NCBI RefSeq assembly: GCF_001514495.1
Contig: NZ_BCNM01000001.1
Span: 310,001 to 374,000 of the forward strand
Direction: 5' to 3'
Length of the DNA stretch: 64,000 nt
Origin: Paenibacillus pabuli NBRC 13638
GTDB lineage: Bacteria > Bacillota > Bacilli > Paenibacillales > Paenibacillaceae
Part shown: one piece after another, positions 46,072-53,655 of the stretch
Numbering within the stretch: the stretch's first letter is position 1
How the letters are laid out: each line of letters opens with the position of its first letter
The notes under the pieces: generated by a model
Databases searched by the model: none
The model's input: the letters and a program-made list of their open reading frames with translations, nothing else
Told to the model about the DNA's origin: nothing
Position numbers and translations under genes: made by a program

Positions 46072-46542
46072 ATGTTCGTTAGAGAGATAGAGGAAAAAGA
46101 TAATCAAGAAGTAGAGTCTCTGATTCGAAGTTGTTTGATCGAATTCGGGGCCAATAAGTCAGGAACAGCGTGGGCTGACCCGAATCTGGGCGATTTTTAT
46201 CATCTTTATCAACGCGAGGGCTCCAGGTATTGGGTGGTTGAGCATAACTCAACCGTTGTGGCTGGCTGCGGTATCGGACCTGTGGAGGGATTTTCACATA
46301 TTTGTGAATTGCAGAAGATGTATGCCTTAAAAGAAGCACGAGGCACTGGAATCTCATATGAATTGCTTCAGATTTCCCTTGATTTTGCCAAAGAACACTA
46401 TGAACAATGTTATCTTGAGACGCTTAACAATATGGTTGCAGCCAACAAGTTCTATATCAAGAACGGTTTTATTCCATTAAAGGAACCGCTAAATGCAACA
46501 GAGCACTTCGCTTGTGATGCATGGTATATCAAAACATTATAA
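46072..46542 (+). CDS. GNAT family N-acetyltransferase
   Basis: Acetyltransferase of 156 residues. The acetyl-CoA site is seen in LQKMYALKEARGTGISYELLQ, a variant of the R/Q-x-x-G-x-G/A loop, followed by CYLETLNNMVAANKFYIKNGF. Starts MFVREIEEKDNQEVESLIRS. Substrate unknown. Monocistronic: a promoter-like TATAAT lies near 46018 and a terminator follows. Confidence 0.9.
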   Translation: MFVREIEEKDNQEVESLIRSCLIEFGANKSGTAWADPNLGDFYHLYQREGSRYWVVEHNSTVVAGCGIGPVEGFSHICELQKMYALKEARGTGISYELLQISLDFAKEHYEQCYLETLNNMVAANKFYIKNGFIPLKEPLNATEHFACDAWYIKTL

Positions 46543-46560
46543 ATTCAGACCTCATGCTCC

Positions 46561-46609
46561 AAAAGCCTAGTTCAAGCGGCAGATTGCCGACGATGAATTA
46601 GGCTTTTTT
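46561..46609 (+). terminator. Terminator after the GNAT gene
   Basis: AAAAGCCTAGTTCA and TGAATTAGGCTTTTTT form a long stem; a second small hairpin CGGCAGATTGCCG sits in the loop. Also serves the converging tetR transcript. Confidence 0.85.
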
Positions 46610-46632
46610 GTACTTTTATATACCAATATACA

Positions 46633-47229
46633 TTAAAGAAACGTCAAACAGAGCTGCTCCACGATGCGGTCGGGAGAGTTGCCGCGTACTTTTTTTTGAA
46701 ACAGATACGAATCATTACTCATGGCGGTCAGAAGCATGTCCGTTTTGAACAAGCTGATGGCCTGCGACTCGTCACTCTCTGTTGCATTCTCTTCGAATAA
46801 TCCAAATAGCAGTTGATGCAATTGGTCATAAAGAGGACTTGAGGTTCTGGACTCTGATCCTTGATATACTGCATTCTCGATACCCGAGAGCATCTCCGCA
46901 TTTTTCTCTCTAAACTGGATAAACAACGTCAGCAGACCCTGCAATCGCTCAGATGGTGGATGCTGGGCATTCTCCTGCAAGTATATTTCCACATCATCGA
47001 AGAACAGCGCTGCGTTATCTTTGATCAAGTCCATGCATAACTCACTCTTATTGCGGTATCGGCGGTATAAGGTACCCGCTCCAATCTGCGCTGCGGAAGC
47101 GATCTGATTCATGCTGACCCGCTCGACGCCGTGCAGCTCGAATAATTTGCTAGCCGCATCCAAGATACGTTGGCGATTCTCGGCGGCATCCCGTCGCTCC
47201 GAACGAAAGGTTGTATTGGTTTTATCCAC
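46633..47229 (-). CDS. TetR family regulator of the P450 locus
   Basis: Repressor of 198 residues: helix-turn-helix VSMNQIASAAQIGAGTLYRRYRNKSELCMDL and an all-alpha ligand domain. Divergent from the P450 gene. The intergenic DNA holds a 22-bp perfect inverted repeat whose arms each contain GGAGA-N2-TCTCC, good candidates for its operators. Confidence 0.92.
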   Translation of the reverse strand: MDKTNTTFRSERRDAAENRQRILDAASKLFELHGVERVSMNQIASAAQIGAGTLYRRYRNKSELCMDLIKDNAALFFDDVEIYLQENAQHPPSERLQGLLTLFIQFREKNAEMLSGIENAVYQGSESRTSSPLYDQLHQLLFGLFEENATESDESQAISLFKTDMLLTAMSNDSYLFQKKVRGNSPDRIVEQLCLTFL

Positions 47230-47263
47230 TGTCTGTCACTTCCTATCCTTCAATGTCCAAAAT

Positions 47264-47325
47264 TTGACAAGGGGAGAACTCTCCGTTTAATATCAAGAAG
47301 AGGTTAAACGGAGAGTTCTCCCCTT
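47264..47325 (+). promoter_or_regulatory. Promoter embedded in a 22-bp perfect inverted repeat
   Basis: AAGGGGAGAACTCTCCGTTTAA (arm cited over 22 bp, 47269-47290) is repeated inverted and perfectly at 47304-47325, with 13 bp between. Each arm has an internal GGAGA-N2-TCTCC palindrome. TTGACA (47264-47269) plus TTAATA (47287-47292), spacer 17, place a plus-strand promoter across the left arm. This should be a two-site TetR operator. Confidence 0.75.
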
Positions 47326-47340
47326 AATCTTAATCAAAAC

Positions 47341-47556
47341 GAGAGGGATGTGCAACCCGGTATCGCAACAAGCGGAGTAGTGCTGTCTACTTTATGTGAG
47401 GCAGCGGATAAGGATTATGCGTTGACTGTACTTTCTGATGCTTGTCTGGATAGGGACCCGGAAGTTCATCGTGTTCTCGTAGAGATCGTATTCTCCCATC
47501 AAGCTGATGTGCTGGCTGTAGATGATTGGATACGTGCTATTCATTTAAACCAATAA
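47341..47556 (+). pseudogene. C-terminal remnant of an isochorismatase-family hydrolase
   Basis: The reading frame gives GIATSGVVLSTLCEAADKDYALTVLSDACLDRDPEVH and ends near QADVLAVDDWI, which is the C-terminal third of cysteine hydrolases of the isochorismatase family, including the catalytic-loop region GIATSGVV. The N-terminal two thirds, with the catalytic Asp and Lys, are missing, and no SD precedes it. An internal deletion seems to have joined the operator region directly to the gene's tail, leaving the promoter to drive the P450 gene. Confidence 0.75.
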
Positions 47557-47583
47557 AATAGTCGAAGCGAAAGGATGGTTATG

Positions 47584-48846
47584 ATGAGTGAGCTAGATCT
47601 TAATGTTTCACAAAAAGCAGCGCTGAGCCTGTTTAGTGGAGATCGTGGTAAAAACCCGTTTTCACTGATCAAGCAGTTGCGTGATACAGGCCCTGTTATT
47701 CCAGTATCTTTGCCAATGGTTGGTACAGATCGCGGGCAGTGGTTGGTCACACGAATGGAAGAGGCGTCACAAGTACTCAAAGATCACGCCCACTTTACGG
47801 TAGACCCACTCACCATCGACGGTAATGAGAATATCCTGAAAGCCTATGTGGAAAACATAGATCCAGATGCTCCTCCAACGTTCTTTACCGGAAAATCAAT
47901 GCTCTCTGTAGATGAGCCTGATCATCGGAGATTGCGTCGACTGGTCTCCAAAGCCTTTACCCCAAAATATATGGAAAGTCTTCGTCCGCGTGTGCAGCAG
48001 ATCGCTGATGAATTACTGGATCAGGTTCAGGCCAAGGGTGAGATGGATTTGGTCAAGGACTACGCCTATCCCTTACCGATTCATGTGATATCCGATATGC
48101 TGGGAGTGCCTAAAGCAGATCGGCCGCAGATCCAGACCTGGTCCTCCGCAATTGCACACGGTCTGGGCCTCGGAGTGCGTGAACCGGGAGTGGAAGAACA
48201 CCTTCGAGCTTTCGGTGACTATACGGCACAGCTGGTAGCTGAGAAACGCAAACATCCTGCGGATGATTTGATCAGCCAATTGATTGCTATAGAAGAAGAG
48301 GGCGATCGACTCAGTGAACCGGAACTGTTATCCATGATTACGTTATTGATCTTTGCTGGCCATGAGACGACATCCAATCTGATTGCTACGGGCGCAATGA
48401 TGTTATTGGATCATCCTGAACAATTGGAGAAGCTCAAGGCTGATCTTAGTCTGGCACCTTCTGCTGTAGAGGAATTGCTGCGTTTTAACGGGCCTGCAAC
48501 CATTGCCGGACCTCGTTTTGCAATTGAGGATATAGAGCTGGCAGGACAACAGATCAAAAAGGGAGATATGGTCATCCCTGTACTGAAATCAGCCAATCGG
48601 GATGAACTTCAATTTGAACAGTCAGAGGATCTGGATGTTGCCCGTCATATTAATCGTCATCTGGCTTTTGGCCATGGCATTCATTCCTGCTTGGGAGCTC
48701 CACTTGCCCGTGTGGAGGGAGATATCGCCTTTACAACGTTGTTAAAACGCATGCCTAATCTGCGACTAAATATTCCTCGGGAAAACATTGAGTGGCATTT
48801 GGCGCTAAGTTCGCAGAGTTTGGCTGCCTTGCCTGTCGCATTTTAG
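47584..48846 (+). CDS. Cytochrome P450
   Basis: Heme monooxygenase of 420 residues. I-helix AGHETTSN (oxygen activation), ExxR in EELLRF, and the heme loop FGHGIHSCLGAPLAR with axial Cys369. It resembles bacterial CYP107/CYP109-type enzymes that hydroxylate fatty acids, steroids or macrolides; substrate unknown, and ferredoxin partners are not nearby. AAAGGA precedes ATG 47584; ATGs 47575 and 47581 are possible. Controlled, I infer, by the divergent TetR protein. Confidence 0.93.
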   Translation: MSELDLNVSQKAALSLFSGDRGKNPFSLIKQLRDTGPVIPVSLPMVGTDRGQWLVTRMEEASQVLKDHAHFTVDPLTIDGNENILKAYVENIDPDAPPTFFTGKSMLSVDEPDHRRLRRLVSKAFTPKYMESLRPRVQQIADELLDQVQAKGEMDLVKDYAYPLPIHVISDMLGVPKADRPQIQTWSSAIAHGLGLGVREPGVEEHLRAFGDYTAQLVAEKRKHPADDLISQLIAIEEEGDRLSEPELLSMITLLIFAGHETTSNLIATGAMMLLDHPEQLEKLKADLSLAPSAVEELLRFNGPATIAGPRFAIEDIELAGQQIKKGDMVIPVLKSANRDELQFEQSEDLDVARHINRHLAFGHGIHSCLGAPLARVEGDIAFTTLLKRMPNLRLNIPRENIEWHLALSSQSLAALPVAF

Positions 48847-48900
48847 CAGCAAGAGTTAGAGTTAAGCTTCTATTTGTAAAAAAGAACGTATATACTCCAA

Positions 48901-48931
48901 AAAAATCCGCCATGTTTGGCGGATTTCTTGT
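48901..48931 (+). terminator. Terminator after the P450 gene
   Basis: AAATCCGCCA and TGGCGGATTT with a TGTT loop, then CTTGTG; A-rich on the other side. Confidence 0.75.
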
Positions 48932-49047
48932 GTTATGCTATAAGTTTCATTACGATAGGTAAAATCAACAATTCCAAACAAGACATAATCCCTCACATTG
49001 TCTCTATCTTGTTGATATAGCGGATTTTTCATCGAAGGAGGTATATG

Positions 49048-49263
49048 ATGAAAACATTTTCCAAGATAAGCATTGGCATCGTAATACTGATCTATGCTGC
49101 GCTCATCAGTATTCGTATTTATCAAGGAAACTTAAGTATGACAACGTTAGTGTGGATAACAGCCATTTCTGCAGGGGTTATTGGCATTTTAGTCGGTTTA
49201 CCGATATGGTTTGCGCACATTAACCGGAAATTGTATGAAAAACTAAGAAGAATGATGAAGTGA
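49048..49263 (+). CDS. Small membrane protein, function unknown
   Basis: Protein of 71 residues with two transmembrane helices (about 6-24 and 34-56) and a basic C-terminal tail (NRKLYEKLRRMMK). GAAGGAGGT stands 5-7 nt before ATG 49048 (ATG 49045 also possible), a strong sign of translation. I do not recognise a family. It lies alone between the P450 terminator and the ArsR-like regulator. Confidence 0.65.
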   Translation: MKTFSKISIGIVILIYAALISIRIYQGNLSMTTLVWITAISAGVIGILVGLPIWFAHINRKLYEKLRRMMK

Positions 49264-49368
49264 AAAGTAATTTGATACAAAATAAATGTTTTGTTACAAT
49301 ATTATCAACTGAATTAAACTTTACGTTTAAATTTCCTGTTTCATAAATACATAAGAGGTGGTGAGCGG

Positions 49369-50298
49369 ATGCTTGAGCTGAGTTTTGATAATCCGGATGA
49401 GCTGGTTACGGTCACGCATGCGTTATCGACTCGATCCAGAGTGGATATTCTCCGACTACTGATCTCCCAAAACCTGAATATAGTAGAAATCGCGGAAGCT
49501 CTCAAACTTCCCGTATCCACGGTAGCCAGCAATATCAAGGTTTTGGAAGCTGCAAGGCTGATTAATACGGAACTGCTGCCTGCCTCTCGCGGGGCGATGA
49601 AGGTATGCAGCCGCAATTACGATGACATTCATATTGCTCTTAACCTGGAGAAAGCAATTCCCAAAGGCGACATTCAGGTGTACGAAGTGGATATGCCTAT
49701 CGGTCATTATAGTGATTGTGAAGTGTCACCCACTTGTGGCATGGCGAATGGAGAGGGCATGATCATTCGTGAGGATGAACCCGCCAGCTTTTATCATCCG
49801 AAGCATGTCGGAGCGCAGATTATGTGGTTTCGTAAGGGATATGTCGAATATTTGATGCCACTGGAGATTCCGGCAGAAGCGGTAATCGAATCGCTTGAAC
49901 TGTCCATGGAAATATGTTCTGAAGCACCAAACTATGATCATAATTGGCCTTCCGATATCTCCGTATGGATTAACGGTGTGGAAATTGGCATGTGGACATG
50001 TCCTGGTGACTTTGGAGATCGGCGCGGAAAGCTCAACCCTGCGTGGTGGTTTGAATGGTCAACACAGTATGGTTTATTAAAGACATGGCGAGTGGACAAA
50101 AACAAGACGACGCTGGATATGGAGAAAATTTCAGCAGTTGATCTGGCTCAGCTTAACCTTCAAAACAGCCATAAGTTAAGGGTGCGAATTGGTATGAAGC
50201 CGGATGCGGTTCATCAAGGAGGCGTAAATCTCTTCGGGCGACAATTTGGAGATTATGACCAAAATATCAAGATGACTGTACATTATGCCATTCATTAG
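49369..50298 (+). CDS. ArsR-like regulator with large C-terminal domain
   Basis: Protein of 309 residues. The first ~85 residues are an ArsR-type winged helix (VDILRLLISQNLNIVEIAEALKLPVSTVASNIKVLEAARLI). The remaining ~220 residues look beta-rich (SLELSMEICSEAP, DISVWINGVEIGMW, LRVRIGMKPDA), resembling a jelly-roll carbohydrate-binding fold; that is inference. Such proteins sit beside sugar operons in Paenibacillus. It precedes the transporter/GH2 operon, separated by a terminator, and is its best candidate local regulator. A ribosome-binding GAGGTGGTGAG lies before the ATG. Confidence 0.85.
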   Translation: MLELSFDNPDELVTVTHALSTRSRVDILRLLISQNLNIVEIAEALKLPVSTVASNIKVLEAARLINTELLPASRGAMKVCSRNYDDIHIALNLEKAIPKGDIQVYEVDMPIGHYSDCEVSPTCGMANGEGMIIREDEPASFYHPKHVGAQIMWFRKGYVEYLMPLEIPAEAVIESLELSMEICSEAPNYDHNWPSDISVWINGVEIGMWTCPGDFGDRRGKLNPAWWFEWSTQYGLLKTWRVDKNKTTLDMEKISAVDLAQLNLQNSHKLRVRIGMKPDAVHQGGVNLFGRQFGDYDQNIKMTVHYAIH

Positions 50299-50313
50299 AA
50301 ATAGATGAGGAAG

Positions 50314-50357
50314 AAAGGCCTTGGTTGCAGATATTATGTAACTAAGGTCTTTTTTTA
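50314..50357 (+). terminator. Terminator after the arsR-like gene
   Basis: AAAGGCCTTGGTTGCA pairs with TGTAACTAAGGTCTTT with G-T pairs, then TTTTT. Confidence 0.75.
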
Positions 50358-50381
50358 TTTAATAGTTACATTAAATATGTT

Positions 50382-50418
50382 TGAAAGCGTTGACAAGAGA
50401 TGAACTCCCTTATATAAT
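50382..50418 (+). promoter_or_regulatory. Promoter of the sugar operon with overlapping cre
   Basis: TTGACA (50390-50395), a 17 bp spacer and TATAAT (50413-50418), a consensus promoter. TGAAAGCGTTGACA (50382-50395) covers the -35 and fits cre with one mismatch, so CcpA should repress it on glucose. A pair TAGATACA (50425-50432) / TGTATCTA (50463-50470) begins at the predicted start point and could be a local operator or a leader hairpin. Confidence 0.8.
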
Positions 50419-50496
50419 CCCCTATAGATACAGTAATAATGTAATAAAACAATTATATCGTTTGTATCTACAAATTAGAGTAAAGGGGATACTCGC

Positions 50497-51789
50497 ATGA
50501 ATAAAAAGATCGGCAGGTTAGCACTGACATTATTGCTCTCATTCTCAACCATTTTAAGTGCATGTAGCGGAGGCAGTAATGAGGCGGGTGAGAGTGGCTC
50601 TGGTGATGGAAAAGTGACATTGTCCTTCTGGACATTGTTCGATGGTGGTGATGGCGCAAACATGCAGACATTAGTCGATGAATTCAACAAAACCCATCCG
50701 GACATTGAAGTGAAGAATACCAAATTGGCCTGGGGCGAGTATTATACGAAGCTCGTTACTGCTGTTGGTAACGGTAATGGACCGGACATTGGGATTTCCC
50801 ATTCCTCCAGACTGCCCGATCTGATCAATCAGGGGGTCGTCACAGAGCTTGATACTCCGGCTACGGATGCAGGTGTGGATTGGAGCACTTATAACCAGAA
50901 TCTCTTGGATGCGGTTACTGTAGAAGGTCAACATTATGCAGTCCCCATTGATACGCATCCCTTTATCATGTTCTACAACAAAAAATTGCTAAAAGATGCA
51001 GGCTTGCTTGGTGAAGACGGAAAACCAATTCTGGAGCAATCTGCTGACGGGTTTGTGAGTTTCCTTCAAACTTTAAAAGAGAAGTTGCCTGCCAAAACGA
51101 CCCCGTTTGCATTATCCAATAGTAATGATGACCCTTACCGCTTGTGGTGGTCGCTGTACTCCCAGTTGGGTGGTAACGACGTGGTGTCGGACGATCTGAA
51201 GTCAGCAGCCATTGATAAAGAGAAAGGCATCAAGGCCGCTGACTATGTCCAGAAACTGTATACCGAAGGTTATATCAAGAAAAATGATCCGGACTTCTAT
51301 AAAAATTTTCAAAGTGGAACAGCCGCTATTATCATGACAGGGGTCTGGACAACCGGAACATGGGAATCCACCAAGGGACTTGAATTCGGAGCCATGCCTA
51401 TTCCCAAGTTCTATGATCAGGAAGCAACCTGGGGAGATTCTCATACGATTGTATTGCCACTCACGCAGGATGAAGATCCCGCTAAACGTAAAGCAGCTAT
51501 GATCTTTGCCGATTATGTTGCCGACAATGGCCAGATTTGGGCCAAAGCTGGACATATTCCATCCAAGCCATCCGTGCTGGAAAAACAGGAATTCAAGGAT
51601 CTGCCATACCGCAGTGATTATTCCGAAGTCGCAAGCGTCGTTAAATTCAGTAAACATTCCACCAAAAATGCGCAAATCCGTGATCAAGCCGCTTTTAAAT
51701 TTTTGAATGAAGTATGGGTGAACAAAATGACCCCGGCAGATGCCATGAACAACATGGAGACAGCCATTCAGAAAATATTGAGCGAATAG
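50497..51789 (+). CDS. Sugar ABC transporter solute-binding lipoprotein
   Basis: Family 1 binding protein of 430 residues. Signal peptide and lipobox LSACSGGSNE at about residue 23. The body shows FWTLFDGGDG, PDIGISHSSRLPD and AVPIDTHPFIMFYNKKLLKDAGL, close to MalE/GanP-like oligosaccharide binders. First gene of the operon with two permeases, two GH2 enzymes and an epimerase. A 14-bp hairpin after its stop should raise its level over the permeases. Confidence 0.95.
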   Translation: MNKKIGRLALTLLLSFSTILSACSGGSNEAGESGSGDGKVTLSFWTLFDGGDGANMQTLVDEFNKTHPDIEVKNTKLAWGEYYTKLVTAVGNGNGPDIGISHSSRLPDLINQGVVTELDTPATDAGVDWSTYNQNLLDAVTVEGQHYAVPIDTHPFIMFYNKKLLKDAGLLGEDGKPILEQSADGFVSFLQTLKEKLPAKTTPFALSNSNDDPYRLWWSLYSQLGGNDVVSDDLKSAAIDKEKGIKAADYVQKLYTEGYIKKNDPDFYKNFQSGTAAIIMTGVWTTGTWESTKGLEFGAMPIPKFYDQEATWGDSHTIVLPLTQDEDPAKRKAAMIFADYVADNGQIWAKAGHIPSKPSVLEKQEFKDLPYRSDYSEVASVVKFSKHSTKNAQIRDQAAFKFLNEVWVNKMTPADAMNNMETAIQKILSE

Positions 51790-51802
51790 AAGGAAGACGG
51801 GT

Positions 51803-51855
51803 CACGCAAGCCTGCGTAATCACCATCTCTAGATAAGAAATCGCAGGCTTGCGTG
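51803..51855 (+). repeat. Intercistronic stem-loop after the lipoprotein gene
   Basis: CACGCAAGCCTGCG (51803-51816) and CGCAGGCTTGCGTG (51842-51855) are perfect inverted repeats around 25 nt with no T tail. Likely an mRNA processing or stabilising hairpin giving differential expression. Confidence 0.7.
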
Positions 51856-51876
51856 CCAATCAAAGGGGAGACGCAT

Positions 51877-52767
51877 ATGAAGATCAAAAAAATGAGAGCG
51901 GATTTGCAAGCGCTGGTATTTCTGCTTCCATTCTTAATTATTTATGGTTTATTTACGATCTGGCCCATGATTAAAGGTGTGGAGATGACCTTCTACAAAT
52001 GGACGCTGATCAAGAAAATGGATTTTGTTGGCCTGGATAACTTCCGAAAAGTTTTTCAGGACAGAGAGGTTTGGGAAGCGATCTGGCATTCAACCTTCTT
52101 TGTTTTCTTGAGTACACCGACCATGATTATACTCGCGATACTGTTGGCTTTGATTGCCAACCGAAAATCATCTTTCCAAAAGTTCTACCGCATCATCTTC
52201 TTTATACCAAGCGTACTCTCCGTCGCCGTCGCAGCCTATCTGGGATTATTCGTATTTCAGCCCTATACGGGACTCGTAAACTCCGTGCTGCACCTGATCC
52301 AGTTGTTGCCTGAAAATGCCGAGATCTTCTGGCTGACAGAAACGGGGCTGGCTTGGGTTGTCATTACGGTCATTACCCTCTGGTGGACCGTCGGCTTCAA
52401 CTTTATTTTGTATCTTTCCGCCATGCAGGAAATACCGGATGAAATTTATGAAGCAGCAAGGCTGGATGGTGCGAGTGATACACAAATATTTTGGAGAATT
52501 ACGCTTCCTTATCTGAAGCCACTGACCAAAACCATTACCATGCTGCAAATTATCGCTTCATACAAGGTCTTTATGCAAATTTATGTTATTACGGGCGGGG
52601 GTCCGCTTGATCAGACACGTCCGATTATTCAGTTGATCTATCAGACCGGATTCAAGAACAATAACCTGGGCTATGCCGCAACGATGTCCTACATTTTATT
52701 CGTGATCCTGCTTGTGCTGTCGGCGCTGCAATACTGGATGACTAACCGGAAAGGGGCGGAATACTGA
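51877..52767 (+). CDS. Sugar ABC transporter permease (MalF/LacF type)
   Basis: Membrane permease of 296 residues with six helices. Starts MKIKKMRADLQALVFLLPFLII; EAA loop YEAARLDGASDTQIFWRITLP; helix-end motif GGGPLDQTRPIIQLIY. GGGGAGA precedes ATG 51877; the longer frame from 51853 would start inside the hairpin. It forms a heterodimer with the next permease; the ATPase must come from elsewhere (MsmX type). Confidence 0.95.
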   Translation: MKIKKMRADLQALVFLLPFLIIYGLFTIWPMIKGVEMTFYKWTLIKKMDFVGLDNFRKVFQDREVWEAIWHSTFFVFLSTPTMIILAILLALIANRKSSFQKFYRIIFFIPSVLSVAVAAYLGLFVFQPYTGLVNSVLHLIQLLPENAEIFWLTETGLAWVVITVITLWWTVGFNFILYLSAMQEIPDEIYEAARLDGASDTQIFWRITLPYLKPLTKTITMLQIIASYKVFMQIYVITGGGPLDQTRPIIQLIYQTGFKNNNLGYAATMSYILFVILLVLSALQYWMTNRKGAEY

Positions 52768-53573
52768 TGAAATGGTTATATCGCACAGGTTCTGCGTTGA
52801 TGGCGGTTATGTTTGCGGCCCCACTTGTGTGGATGCTGATGGTCTCCATCAAAGAAGAAGGCATGAAGATTATTACAGTCCTGGACTGGTTTAAACCGCC
52901 ATACTCACTTGCCGTCTATAACGAAATTCTGACAACGACAAAGCTTTCACAGTGGGTGGTTAACAGTTTGTTCGTCGCTGTGGTTGTGACTGTATTGACT
53001 GTTATTTTCGCTGCCATGGCTGGATTTGCCCTGTCCAAAGTACCGTTTCGTTTCCGTACATTTGTTTTTTTCTTCATTCTTGGCGGGCTGCTTATTCCGG
53101 GTGAAGCAACCATTATTCCACTCTATCAGGTAGCCAAGGATTTGCATCTGCTGAACTCATACAGTGGACTGATTATTCCTGCTTTGGCGTCACCTGTCGC
53201 TGTCATCGTGCTCAAAAGCTTCTTCGATGGCGTTCCCAATGATCTGCTGGAGAGTGTGCAAATTGACGGAGGAGGCTTTTGGCGAATCTTTACCAGCATC
53301 ATGCTGCCTTTGACACGTCCGGCCATGGCATCGATGGCGATTCTGACCTTTATCGGTTCGTGGAACAATTTCCTGTGGCCCTTCCTTTCTATAACCGATG
53401 ATAATCTGTTTACGCTGCCAATGGGTATTCCGACACTGATGGGCCAGTACTCGGAAGATTATGTGAAACCGATGGTTATCAATGCCGTGGCTTCTGTTCC
53501 CATCATTATATTGTTTATCATTTTTGAGAAACAGATTGTTAAAGGCATTAGCATGTCTGGTATTAAAGGATAA
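52767..53573 (+). CDS. Sugar ABC transporter permease (MalG type)
   Basis: Membrane permease of 268 residues, six helices, EAA loop LESVQIDGGGFWRIFTSIMLP (Glu-Ala replaced by Glu-Ser) and C-terminus EKQIVKGISMSGIKG. The start codon overlaps the stop of the first permease gene, so the two are translationally coupled. Followed after 80 bp by the GH2 genes with no terminator. Confidence 0.95.
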   Translation: MKWLYRTGSALMAVMFAAPLVWMLMVSIKEEGMKIITVLDWFKPPYSLAVYNEILTTTKLSQWVVNSLFVAVVVTVLTVIFAAMAGFALSKVPFRFRTFVFFFILGGLLIPGEATIIPLYQVAKDLHLLNSYSGLIIPALASPVAVIVLKSFFDGVPNDLLESVQIDGGGFWRIFTSIMLPLTRPAMASMAILTFIGSWNNFLWPFLSITDDNLFTLPMGIPTLMGQYSEDYVKPMVINAVASVPIIILFIIFEKQIVKGISMSGIKG

Positions 53574-53655
53574 CCTGCAGCTTTCTATACTTTAAACCTT
53601 ACCATGACGTTTTCAGGCCTATGAGCCAAATACAGAGGAGATCGGGGAGAACAAG

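Noticed and set aside
48862..49125. 87-codon minus-strand open frame
   Set aside because: Overlaps the P450 terminator and the small membrane gene, which has a much better SD.
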